A DNA stretch of 64,000 nt from Bathymodiolus brooksi (lineage: Eukaryota; Mollusca; Bivalvia; Mytilida; Modiolidae): contig OY804588.1 in NCBI GenBank assembly GCA_963680875.1, positions 76,780,829 through 76,844,828 on the forward strand. Reading direction: 5' to 3'. Below the pieces are notes generated by a model. It was not told the DNA's origin and made no database searches. It saw nothing but the letters and a program-made list of their open reading frames with translations. A program made the translations under genes and the position numbers. Positions 37,957-48,302 of this stretch are shown one piece after another. How positions within the stretch are numbered: the stretch's first letter is position 1; each line of letters starts with the position of its first letter.

Positions 37957-40289
37957 TATGAACTAGAACAACACGATCACAAACGAACACCGTAAATGAA
38001 ACCATGGTTTTTAGATCATGAACTAGGACAACACGATCTCTAACGAACACCGTAAATGAAACCATAGTTTTTAGATCATGAACTAGGACAACACGATCTC
38101 TAACGAACACCGTAAATGAAACCATGGTTTTTAGATCATGAACTACGACAACACGATCTCCAACGAACACCGTAAATGAAACCATGGCTTTTAGATCATA
38201 AACTAGGACAACACCATCTCTAACGAACACCGTAAATGAAACCATGGACAACACGATTTCTAACGAACACCGTAAATGAAACCATGGTTTTTAGATCATG
38301 AACTAGAATAACACGATCTCTAACGAACACCATAAATGAAACCATGGTTTTTAGATCATGAACTAGGACCACACGATCTCCAACGAACACCGTAAATAAA
38401 ATCATGGTTTTTAGATCATGAACTAGGACAACACAATCTCTAACGAACACCGTAAATAAAGCCATGGTTTTAAATCATGAGCTAGGACAACACGATCTTC
38501 AAAAACATCGGGAATAAAACCATGTGTTCTTTATCATGAACTAGGACAGTACGATCTCTAACGAACACCGTAAATGAAACCATGGTTTCTAGATTATGAA
38601 CTAGAACAACACGATCACAAACGAATACCGTAAATGAAACCATGGTTTTTAGATCATGAACTAGGATAACACAATCTCTAACGAACACCGTAAATAAAAC
38701 CATGGTTTTTAGATCATGAACTAGGACAACATGATCTCTAACGAACACCGTAAATAAACCCATTGTTTTTAGATCATGAACTAGGACAACACAATCTCTA
38801 GCGAACACCGTAAATGAAACCATGGTTTTTAGATCATGAACTACGACAACACGATCTCCAATGAACACCGTAAATGAAACCATGGCTTTTAGATCATAAA
38901 CTAGGACAACACCATCTCTAACGAACACCGTAAATGAAACCATGGACAACACGATTTCTAACGAACACCAGTAAATGAAACCATGGTTTTTAGATCATGA
39001 ACTAGGACAACACGATCTCTAACGAACACCGTAAATGAAACCATAGTTTTTAGATCATGAACTAGAACAACACGATCTCTAACGAACACCATAAATGAAA
39101 CCATGGTTTTTAGATCATGAACTAGGACCACACGATCTCCAACGAACACCGTAAATAAAGCCATGGTTTTAAATCATGAACTAGGACAACACGATCTTCA
39201 AAAACCTCGGGAATGAAACCATGTGTTCTTGATCATGAACTAGAACAGTACGATCTCTAACGAACACCGTAAATGAAACCATGGTTTCTAGATTATGAAC
39301 TAGAACAACACGATCACAAACGAACACCGTAAATGAAACCATGGTTTTTAGATCATGAACTAGGACAACACGATCTCTAACGAACACCGTAAATGAAACC
39401 ATAGTTTTTAGATCATGAACTAGGACAACACGATCTCTAACGAACACCGTAAATGAAACCATGGTTTTTAGATCATGAACTACGACAACACGATCTCCAA
39501 CGAACACCGTAAATGAAACCATGGCTTTTAGATCATAAACTAGGACAACACCATCTCTAACGAACACCGTAAATGAAACCATGGACAACACGATTTCTAA
39601 CGAACACCGTAAATGAAACCATGGTTTTTAGATCATGAACTAGAATAACACGATCTCTAACGAACACCATAAATGAAACCATGGTTTTTAGATCATGAAC
39701 TAGGACCACACGATCTCCAACGAACACCGTAAATAAAATCATGGTTTTTAGATCATGAACTAGGACAACACAATCTCTAACGAACACCGTAAATAAAGCC
39801 ATGGTTTTAAATCATGAGCTAGGACAACACGATCTTCAAAAACATCGGGAATAAAACCATGTGTTCTTTATCATGAACTAGGACAGTACGATCTCTAACG
39901 AACACCGTAAATGAAACCATGGTTTCTAGATTATGAACTAGAACAACACGATCACAAACGAATACCGTAAATGAAACCATGGTTTTTAGATCATGAACTA
40001 GGATAACACAATCTCTAACGAACACCGTAAATAAAACCATGGTTTTTAGATCATGAACTAGGACAACATGATCTCTAACGAACACCGTAAATAAACCCAT
40101 TGTTTTTAGATCATGAACTAGGACAACACAATCTCTAGCGAACACCGTAAATGAAACCATGGTTTTTAGATCATGAACTACGACAACACGATCTCCAATG
40201 AACACCGTAAATGAAACCATGGCTTTTAGATCATAAACTAGGACAACACCATCTCTAACGAACACCGTAAATGAAACCATGGACAACAC
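36269..40289. repeat. Three successive 1337-bp higher-order units
   Basis: The 40-bp deleted monomers recur at 36269, 37606, 38943 and 40280, an exact 1337-bp spacing. Each unit is one 698-bp plus one 639-bp multimer. The last two share private changes (AAATCATGG at about 38400 and 39737, CTAGCGAACACC at about 38799 and 40136), so they are the most recent duplicates. Confidence 0.85.
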
Positions 40290-41962
40290 GATTTCTAACG
40301 AACACCGTAAATGAAACCATGGTTTTTAGATCATGAACTAGGACAACACGATCTCTAACGAACACCGTAAATGAAACCATAGTTTTTAGATCATGAACTA
40401 GAACAACACGATCTCTAACGAACACCATAAATGAAACCATGGTTTTTAGATCATGAACTAGGACCACACGATCTCCAACGAACACCCTAAATAAAGCCAT
40501 GGTTTTAAATCATGAACTAGGACAACACGATCTTCAAAAACCTCGGGAATGAAACCATGTGTTCTTGATCATGAACTAGAACAGTACGATCTCTAACGAA
40601 CACCGTAAATGAAACCATGGTTTCTAGATTATGAACTAGAACAAGACGATCACAAACGAACACCGTAAATGAAACCATGGTTTTTAGATCATGACCTAGG
40701 ACAACACGATCTCTAACGAACACCGTAAATGAAACCATGGTTTCTAGATCATGAACTAGGATAACACGATCTCTAACGAACACCGTAAATAAAACCATGG
40801 TTTTTAGATCATGAACTAGGACACCACGATATTTAACGAACACCGTAAATGAAACCATGGTTTTTAGATCATGCACTAGGACAACATGATCTCTAACGAA
40901 CACCGTAAATAAAACCATGGTGTTTAGATCATGCACTAGAACAACAAGATCTCCAACGAACACCGTAAATGAAACCATGGTTTTTAGATCATGACCTAGG
41001 ACAACACGATCTCTAACGAACACCGTAAATGAAACCATGATTTTTAGATCATGAACTAGGATAACACGATATTTAACGAACATCGTAAATGAAACCATGG
41101 ATTTTAGATCATGCACTAGGACAATATGATCTCTAACGAACACCGTAAATGAAACCATGGTTTTTAGATCATGAACTAGGATAACACGATATTTAACGAA
41201 CATCGTAAATGAAACCATGGATTTTAGATCATGCACTAGGACAATATGATCTCTAACGAACACCGTAAATAAAACCATGGTTTTTAGATCATTAACTAGG
41301 ACAACACGATCTCCAACGAACATCGTAAATGAAACCATGGTTTTTAGATCATGAACTAGGACCACACGATCTCCAACGAACACCGTAAATAAACCCATGG
41401 TTTTTAGACCATGACCTAGCACAGCACAATCTCTAACGAACACCGTAAATAAAACCATGATTTTTAGATCATGAACTACGACAACATGATCTCTAACGAA
41501 CACCGTAAATGCAACCATGGTTTCTAGATCATGAACTACGACAACACGATCTCTAACGAACACCGTAAATGCAACCATGGTTTCTAGATCATGAACTACG
41601 ACAACACGATCTCTAACGAACACCATAAATGCAACCATGGTTTCTAGATCATGAACTAGAACAACACGATCTTCACAAACCTGGGGAATGAACCCTTGTG
41701 TTCTTTATCATGAACTAGGAGAGTACGATCTTCAGAAACCTCGGGAATGAAACCATGTGTTCTTTATCATGAACTAGGACAGCACGATCTCTAACAAACA
41801 CCGTAAATGAAATCAGGTGTTATTTATCATGAACTAGAACAACACCATCTTCACAAACCTCGGGAATGAAACCAGGTGTTATATATCTTGAATTGCCAAA
41901 ACACAAGAACATCACGATTTTTCACAAACCACAAAAATGAAACCAGCTGTTCTAGGCCAAAA

Positions 41963-42949
41963 TTTATTAGAGTATTTCAATTTCTGATAAAGAAGACATT
42001 ATCATTTCATATGTTATTCTACATTAAAAATTTCAAAATTACATTTTCTGGGTTTACCTAATTGTTTTTTTATTGTAATAAAATGACACCCATTAATTAA
42101 CACTAGAAATACGATTACAGGTGTAATACAAATTTAATAATATTTTATTTTCAAGCATTTCAAAGTAAGGTGAATTCAGCAATTCTTGATCAAAATCAAA
42201 TAACAGAAGCCATTTCACATCCCATTACGTTCCTGCATTTAGCTGTCAATTTCAATTAGACAGAAATGGAACAGAAATCCGGCAATAAGTGGAAACAATT
42301 TTTCTCAGCAGAAATGCGTTCATTTCTTGCTGTTAGCCTCTGATAAACCATTACTTAAAACATCTTGATGACCTCAATGACATTAGAACGTAAATACTAT
42401 GTTTAACCGTCCAGGCGTAATCGAATAAAATGGGACATATTTTAAACCGAATAACTTAGAACTTTCCATTAAGGAAGTTAATATAATGACATGAATCATT
42501 CTATTTTTGACATTCTACAAAGTGGGAAGATTGTTTAGTGCATTTGATATTTTTAGATCTGAAGACATCACTTCTAAGCATCCGGGGTTTTCATTTTTTT
42601 AAATGGAAGATGGATTCCTTAGAGTGAAATTCAGTGTTTGAATCAGATATTCGATCAATTATACATGTATGCTGTGAAATCATTATTAATCGTCTAATTT
42701 TCGATGATTTCGTGGTAATCTTAAACCCAGATAATAAAAATCCAATGAAATACAATTATCTCATTAATTGTTGTCTGTAGTGTTTGAAACCGCGAAATCA
42801 AGATCCCAGTGACCACTGAATTTTGTAGAAACCACGACAATTGGTGCCAACTAATAAATGTATTGTCACAGTAGTTACACACAAAAAAAACCCAGGGAAA
42901 ATTTAAAGGGATGATATTGTAAACTGATTACGAAGTAATTTGCACAGGA
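41963..42949. other. No gene seen
   Basis: AT-rich non-coding sequence next to the array edge. A 61-codon frame at its left end starts inside the decayed array and is not credible. Confidence 0.5.
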
Positions 42950-43300
42950 AGTGTTTTTTCACGACGTTCTCTATTTTTAATTGTTCGATCACACGATGCG
43001 ATTTTCCTTCCGATTTCCAAGCGATTCTGCATCTGCGTCACATGCAAGTCGAATGGCAAAGTGATCGCAGAGTCCGACCTTTCATTCGATTTTGATACGA
43101 TTTTTAATTTCTTTTATCGTTCTCATGATATGAAATCACAAGACTGTCGAATACAAATAGAAAGCTTAAATTCTGCTTTTGACACAACGCTTTGACTCGA
43201 CTCTCGACGTTCGAGTTTTATATTCGCACAATACGATTTTTGTCGAAAGCGTGTCATAAGGAAAAACTGATGAAAAATCGTATCATGTGACGGCACTGTA
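42950..43300. other. CGAT/TCG-rich patch, possible decayed repeat
   Basis: Words such as GATGCGATTTTCC, CCGATTTCCAAGCGATT, TTTGATACGATTTTT and CAATACGATTTTTGTCG recur on a period of roughly 20-60 bp, without a clean unit. This resembles decayed ACGATTT-rich repeats that I recall from bivalves. The minus-strand 107-codon frame across it has no recognisable domain. Confidence 0.35.
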
Positions 43301-43419
43301 ACTTTACTATGATGCTTTATATTTTTCAAAGTCGGGGGTAAATAGAAACGAAACAACATGTAATGTATTTTTGTATCTTCAACATATTTAATACAACTGC
43401 AAAACTTGTCATATTCAAG

Positions 43420-43722
43420 ACAACAAGAATAACACGACCGGTGCAACTAATGGAACATGAAATGCCTCCCTTTCTAAACACCTGTCTTCATCCCGTTTTT
43501 AGTGGGATTCGTGTTACTCGATCTTTAATTTTCTGTGTAATGTTTTGCAGATCGTTGTCTGTCATTTTGTCCTTTGTTGTTGTTTTTTTGTTGGTTTTTT
43601 CTTTATTTTTTTTTCTTTTATTTTTTCAAATTTTTTTTGTCATTTTTGTTGTTGTCTGTCCCTCTACGAGTTGCGGCTTCTGATTATCCCTTTGGTATCT
43701 TCAAACTTTTCTTATGAAATTA
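43420..43722 (+). repeat. Retroelement tail family B, copy without expansion
   Basis: AAGAATAACACGACCGGTGC, CCCGTTTTTAGTGGGATTCG, TGTTACTCGATC, TTTTCTGTGTAATGTTTTGC, a T-rich middle, then CTTCTGATTATCCCTTTGG and TATCTTCAAAC. It is the best view of the family's 5' half and the natural unexpanded reference for the 5.9-kb and 47.5-kb copies. Confidence 0.7.
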
Positions 43723-44214
43723 TATTTACAATGTTAATTCATAATAAATAAAACTACCGCATCATTATTTGGTTGGAAGCAAATTAAATCCAGTTGGAAG
43801 CCAATTGGCATTTGAAGAACAGTCATGGTCATGTCTGAAGAGCTGACGATGACGACTAGTATGTTATCTAGAGCTACTTTATTGTATGATCAATACAACT
43901 CGATTTTTCATTTCTCTATTGAATCAATAATTTGTAAGGACATAATAACCCCTTTTGCTATATCCCCTAAAAGAAGGATATATTATATGATAGCTTATCA
44001 TTGGATCGTCCACACCTCCTAAGCAAGGGAGACAGGAATGTGACTACCCAAGAAAGGAAAATTTACTATTGGGAAATCTAAATGCTATATATCTTGGGGA
44101 AACAGCATTGAGTGATGTAACCGCTTCTGTTAAACAATTAGAACAACCGGTTAACATTACACACAGTATATGTAAGAAGAGTTTGAAGATACTACAGGTG
44201 TAGTTATAACCGTA
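43723..44214. other. No gene seen
   Basis: AT-rich sequence. A 65-codon frame at 43825-44022 has no recognisable features. Confidence 0.45.
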
Positions 44215-44300
44215 AAGCAAACAAGGGCAGACAACCCAATGGTCAAACAGAAAAAGGACAAAAGGACAAACAACGATCTACAAAACATACACATAAAAGT
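44215..44300 (-). repeat. Family B fragment (reverse)
   Basis: On the minus strand TAGATCGTTGTTTGTCC is followed by TTTTGTCC, matching AGATCGTTGTCTGTCATT then TTGTCC at 43550-43572. Confidence 0.4.
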
Positions 44301-44614
44301 ATCTAGTAGTATATAATTTATAACGTTATTGATGGAAAACTTGACTTACGGAATCCTCCTCCCATAAAAAATTACATGTTTATTTTTATCAAATTCGGCA
44401 ATTGCAAATGGTGTGTAATTGTTGGAACCATTATAAATTCATGATATATTTTACACAGATACATAGAAGATCAGTATTCTAAAATAAGTCAGAGAGAAAC
44501 ATGTTTAAAAGCAAAGATATATCGTAAGTCCCAACACAGCGAATATTAAACATTTCACTACTTAAGGTGAACGCATACATGTACTAATGTATGATGCAAT
44601 GCCAGAAAGACATA

Positions 44615-45010
44615 TGTTTAATATATGAACACATATGTGATCAAATTCGTCCTCTACAATAGTAACACATGTTTAATATATGAACACATATGTGATCAAA
44701 TTCGTCCTCTACAATAGTAAGACATGTTTAATATATAAATACATAGGAAGATACGATTTAACGGTATTAAATATTTCAATAAGAAAACACAGTCACGATT
44801 CCCAGAAATATGGTATGATCTCATTCCCACAATAGGAAGATATAGACATGTTCAATATATAAATACATAGGAAGATACGATTTAACAGGTATTAAATATT
44901 TTACTTGGAGCACACAGGCATGGATTCCTAGATATATGTCACTCCAACAAACAGTAACAATGCGTAAGATACAAATATGTTCAATATATAAATGCATTTA
45001 ACGAATATTA
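44615..45010. repeat. Compound local tandem repeat
   Basis: Two units of about 61 bp (TGTTTAATATATGAACACAT then ATGTGATCAAATTCGTCC) start near 44616. They are followed by larger related units of about 120 bp carrying ACATGTTTAATATATAAATA, CATAGGAAGATACGATTTAA and TATTAAATATT. The last unit near 44978 is degenerate. The array lies just downstream (in gene direction) of the GABA-B receptor exon, within its likely first intron. Confidence 0.8.
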
Positions 45011-45188
45011 AACACTTCTGGCTGATTTCTCCATGTATTCAAAATTTACTGACAAAATATAGTTCGTAAAATATTGATATCTAGAACTTTCTAATACCAG
45101 TATGGCGAGTTACACGTGTATGTAGTGAATAGTGTGTATACAATCTTACATTTGTTCATATTTGTTGTGTGGAGGAAGCAAAAATCTT

Positions 45189-45196
45189 ACCTTACT
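45189..45196 (-). promoter_or_regulatory. Splice donor of the GABA-B receptor exon
   Basis: On the minus strand GTAAG|GTAAGA surrounds the exon end. The frame continues for only 14 more codons before a stop and loses similarity to the receptor family exactly at this point. Confidence 0.8.
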
Positions 45197-45475
45197 GTCT
45201 TTGGCTTCCATATTCAGGTAAAAGTCTGCTAATATTTCACTGTTATTATTGACATCCTCTAAGGCCATTTGAACAGCAGGTAAACATCCCTGCCCTCCGG
45301 CCCAACTACCTGACATAGGAAATATTCCTCCGATGGTCAAATTCTTGTGTTTAAAACACATAAAGGTTTTAATCCAAAGTAAAACTAGAACAAATGTAAA
45401 CATCCATCTTTTTAAAAACATGACTACTTTATTCAACACATTCTGTATAGATTTATAATTACAAAATGAATTCAT
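45191..45475 (-). CDS. GABBR1: GABA-B receptor subunit 1-like, first coding exon
   Basis: Seen: a minus-strand exon of up to 95 codons ending with residues AKDSK and a strong splice donor, AAG|GTAAGA, at 45191/45190. An in-frame TAG lies three codons before the first ATG (45475). A second ATG at 45421 (residue 19) has a purine at -3 and starts a good signal peptide (MFLKRW, then a hydrophobic FTFVLVLLWI run), so it may be the true start. The mature part reads LTIGGIFPMSGSWAGGQGC, then LPAVQMALEDVNNN. Known: in GABA-B receptor subunit 1, a class C G protein-coupled receptor for the transmitter GABA, this is the first beta strand and helix of the extracellular Venus-flytrap ligand-binding domain. 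Subunit 2 lacks the FPMSG-W-GGQ word. In the human protein, too, DSK is followed by a cysteine-led segment. Inferred: phase-0 intron 1 starts here, and the remaining exons lie at lower coordinates, outside what I can recognise. Confidence 0.87.
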
Positions 45476-45944
45476 CCAAATCTACTCTCTTTCTCTCTCT
45501 CTCCTTCGCACTGTTTAAGCATAAATGGCCTGAAACTAACAAAATACCAATAGCCAATACATGAGTAGCAAAAAATAACCAGTTATTGATGAAATTTTAG
45601 TTAACAGTATTAGTGCGGCTACTTGTTAGAACTTTCCTTTTGTCGATATATCGTCTGCTTAATTTCATTCGGTTTATCTCGTATTATATATTCTGTGATG
45701 GAGTAGAACTAGAAAAGAATGAATATCGAAAGTCAATTAATACTTATTTTGTTCAAATGAGTAAATAAAGTGACATCTTTTAGAATCAATAAGGGCTTTT
45801 TGTATTTAGTAGAATAAAAAAAACTTTTTGTTTGCTAACCATGTAATATTTTCAAGTATTACACAAACTAGATATTTTATTACAATAGATGAAGAACAGA
45901 AAATGAGAAATTAAAAATATATCTCCAAAATTAAACACTTTCAC
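45476..45944. other. Upstream of the GABA-B receptor exon; CT tract, no gene seen
   Basis: A CT-rich tract at about 45482-45506 is purine-rich on the gene strand, so it is not a splice acceptor. It may be 5' UTR or promoter-proximal. I can locate no TATA box or other promoter element with confidence. Confidence 0.4.
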
Positions 45945-46160
45945 TAAGAGAGGAGATTTGGATCCATGAAACTAGTTTAACCCCGCCACTTTTTATTGAC
46001 GTGTCTGTACCATGCCAGGAAAGTGTGTGGTCATGTATTTATGTATTAGTGGGTATCGAATTTGCCTCTTTCTACGATTTTGATATATGATTTTGGAATT
46101 ATTATGACAGTGTGATTTTTTTTCTCCATTTTTTTCACATTTGTCTGTTAGCTTCAGATG
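45945..46160 (+). repeat. Dispersed repeat family C, best copy
   Basis: AAGAGAGGAGATTTGGATCC, ACTAGTTTAACCCCGCCACT, TTTTATTGACGTGTCTGTAC, CATGCCAGGAAAG, GGTCATGTATTTATGTATTA, GTGGGTATCGAATTTGCCTC and GACAGTGTGA. Seven other partial copies occur in the window. The wording resembles a mussel repeat that I remember. The autonomous source is unknown. Confidence 0.7.
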
Positions 46161-46864
46161 AATATAATTAGTTTATATTTTTATACTCTCTAGCTTACAT
46201 GAGTCAGTGTAGGGATTAAAACCAATACCTTGATTACGTAACTCAATGCAATACGTATACAATTTAAAAAACAAAGATTAAACTCTATTTTTTTTTGGTA
46301 ATTTGTTTATTTTTCCAAGAACAGATTTATACATACATGATTCTATAAACACAATGTTTCAATGCAAACAAGTTGATCTTCATAACATACTGTTTTGTAA
46401 TAACTTTTGAGATTCAAAGTTAGCAATGCATTTTAAGTTATACAAAGTAACATATATTAAACGCTATTATTTCCCAGAAGTTATAGTTGTGAAAACTCGA
46501 CCGATGCATATACAAACTTAACGAAAGTCCAATGTAAAGCTCCTGAGGGTATCAGCCGAGTTTACACATTGATAATTTCTGTATGGAAAGTTTGAAGATA
46601 CCAATGGGGAAGAAATAAGTCGTAAATCGAAGTGTTTAATCCTAATTGCTCCAACCATCAAAGGTCTTAAACAAATTATCTATTTTCCCATACTGTTCTT
46701 CGCCGGGTAGAAAACGTGCATTTTACACACGACCCTTTCCACAAACAGTCGGAGAGCGTAGGCATATGGCTTGTGTGTGATATAATCCAACAAGGAAGTA
46801 GACAATTTCAACATTAATATCAACATTAAGTGAATAACGAATATAATTTCCATACACGAGTTTT
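46161..46864. other. No gene seen
   Basis: AT-rich non-coding sequence ahead of the retrotransposon relic. Further decayed upstream element sequence may be hidden here, but I cannot show it. Confidence 0.45.
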
Positions 46865-47440
46865 TGTTATGGACAACATTATTTGTTATCTTTGGTGGAC
46901 ATGTTTGTTCATCGGACAGCCAGCATTCCTATGATCATCTTCTCGCCTACTTTATTCGTATGAGGCAGACTTCTCAATAAAAACGAAAAGAAGCTAGCTT
47001 TAATATTATGCTCTGCTATATCATTGATGTCATTTCGGTAAATAGTTTTAAGCTTTGTGATTTTGTTGATCGTATGTTACCATTGAGCGTGAAATAAAGG
47101 ATGCCACATATACAGCTGCAGTAACCTTGACCTACACCTAGATATTGACAACTAGTGTCGGTTAGCAACGAAAATTTGCGAAGAAAAAGATGATTCCAAT
47201 TCTCCCATTGTGAATATTCTTGCAGCACCTGTATATGTAGTATATATACATATCAGTTGATCCAGATATTCCAGAGCTTGTGGTTCCTATCAGGATTTCC
47301 TTGATAGAGTGTTGCTGCTAATCCACCGGTTTATTGTGGATAAGTTATCACTTCGTAAGTTTTACGGTGGACACCATGACTTGGTTAACCATTGTGGAAT
47401 ACATGTGTCACAAATGAACACGGATATGTTCTATTATTGC
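46865..47440 (+). pseudogene. Decayed retrotransposon reverse transcriptase (YIDD type)
   Basis: Three frames must be joined mentally to follow the protein order, and stops interrupt it. Upstream, a degenerate DNI...GQPAF stretch corresponds to the region before the PMGT motif. LLYSYEADF is at 46947-46973 (frame 3). YIIDVISVN is at 47017 onward (frame 1), where the catalytic YIDD box has become YIID. CDFVDR follows. In frame 2 come AAPVYVVY, a stop, RYSRACGSYQDFLDR (47264-47308) and KFYGGHHDLVNHCGI (from 47357). I recognise the word order from a retrotransposon reverse transcriptase common in molluscs and other animals. I cannot assign the clade. It is dead: two frame changes, at least two stops, a lost catalytic aspartate and an internal deletion before KFYGG. 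Confidence 0.75.
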
Positions 47441-47486
47441 AATCACAATCCGGTCCTTTCCTCATTCATGACTTATCACTGGGTTT

Positions 47487-47825
47487 GTAGCAAGAATAAC
47501 ACGACCGGTGAAATTATTAGAACTGGAACTTCTTCCCGTTCACCCCGGTTTTTAGTGGGGTTCGTGTTGCTCAATCAGTGTTCTGTACAGTTTTTAGTGG
47601 GGTTCGTGTTACTCAATCAGTTTCCTGTACAGTTTTTAGTGGGGTTCGTGTTACTCAATCAGTGTTCTGTACAGTTTTAGTGGGGTTCGTGTTGCTCAAT
47701 CAGTCTGTACAGTGTTTAGTATATCATTGTTTGTATTCTTGTCCGTTTTTAGTCATTATATTTTCTGTTCTTTTTAACATTTACGGCTTCTGAATACCCC
47801 TTTGGTATCTTCAAACATTTTTCAT
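47487..47825 (+). repeat. Retroelement tail family B, linked to the reverse transcriptase relic
   Basis: It follows the relic with 46 bp between. AAGAATAACACGACCGGTGA is followed by an expanded TTTTTAGTGGGGTTCGTGTT segment. The 3' side reads TTTACGGCTTCTGAATACCC, CTTTGGTATCTTCAAAC. This copy ties family B to the 3' tail of the element. Confidence 0.75.
47546..47715. repeat. 42-bp tandem array, 4 units
   Basis: The unit CAGTTTTTAGTGGGGTTCGT plus GTTACTCAATCAGTTTCCTGTA is repeated four times, with a single-base and a 4-base loss in the last. It amplifies the family B segment that is single-copy at 43497-43530. Confidence 0.9.
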
Positions 47826-47879
47826 AGACAAACTGTATGTTATGGATCAATATATTGTATTTCCATATCTCCCCGCACC

Positions 47880-48000
47880 TATCATAAGTTTGTCAGTGGT
47901 TTTCTTCTGGTACCCCGGTTGCCTGCACCAATTAAACTGACCGCCACGATATACCTGAAATATTGTTGAAGGTGGCGTTAAATACCATAACCCTAACCCT
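47880..48000 (+). repeat. SINE family S tail with CCCTAA end
   Basis: CAGTGGTTTTCTTCTGGTAC, CACCAATTAAACTGACC, CACGATATACCTGAAATATTG and GGTGGCGTTAAATACCATAA, followed by CCCTAACCCT. The tRNA-like head is missing. Confidence 0.75.
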
Positions 48001-48024
48001 CCACCTATCAGTCTTTATCATGGT

Positions 48025-48302
48025 ATGTATATAAGGGTAATAACAAAATTACCAAACTCCGAACAATCTTACAAAGGGAAAGTCAAAACTCATAATTATA
48101 TAAAGACAAAATCAGTCAACAACCAGAAAAATGTGAAAACCGTAATGACCCTGACTTGGTACAGGCATTTCTAAAGAAATGGTGGGTTGAATCAGATTTT
48201 AAAGTGCCAAAACTCCCGCTTTCATTACGGCTCAAATGTTCCGGCTGTCACTATAACAGTATTTATAGCAATACAGGAACAAAATAGGTAAAATATTAAA
48301 CT
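48025..48302 (-). repeat. Dispersed repeat family A, copy 4 (reverse)
   Basis: Nearly full-length reverse copy: GGTAATAACAAAATTACC, CTTACAAAGGGAAAGTC, AGTCAACAACCAGAAAAATG, GGTGGGTTGAATCAGATTTT, CCGGCTGTCACTATAACAGT. Confidence 0.8.

Larger units (their letters stand above)
17778..41962. repeat. 24-kb satellite-like array of a 60-bp monomer with higher-order repeats
   Basis: About 400 monomers combine GGTTTTTAGATCATGAACTA, GGACAACACGATCTCTAACG and AACACCGTAAATGAAACCAT. Two special units punctuate the array: a 40-bp deleted unit (GGACAACACGATTTCTAACG then AACACCG...) and a 58-bp unit with TTCAAAAACATCGGG or TTCAAAAACCTCGGG. One of each plus nine or ten 60-bp units makes 638- or 698-bp multimers. 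These pair into 1337-bp and longer (1755-bp) blocks, and a 9-kb block is itself duplicated. The minus strand has many frames repeating TVFVRDRVVLVHDLKTMVSF, broken wherever the 40+58 units shift the frame. I treat them as non-coding. Both edges (before about 17.85 kb and after about 41.64 kb) decay into divergent units. Confidence 0.97.

Noticed and set aside
17826..41638. The many minus-strand frames repeating TVFVRDRVVLVHDLKTMVSF as a gene family
   Set aside because: They are products of the 60-bp period, end wherever the 40- and 58-bp units shift the frame, and have no flanking gene structure.
43123..43446. A 107-codon minus-strand gene
   Set aside because: It lies on a CGAT-rich decayed repeat patch and resembles no protein family.
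45146..45190. Extension of the receptor frame past the exon
   Set aside because: Similarity stops exactly at a consensus GTAAGA donor, and the remaining residues run to a stop in intron sequence.
47987..48003. Interstitial telomere or chromosome end
   Set aside because: Only about two CCCTAA-like units are present, and they form the tail of a SINE.
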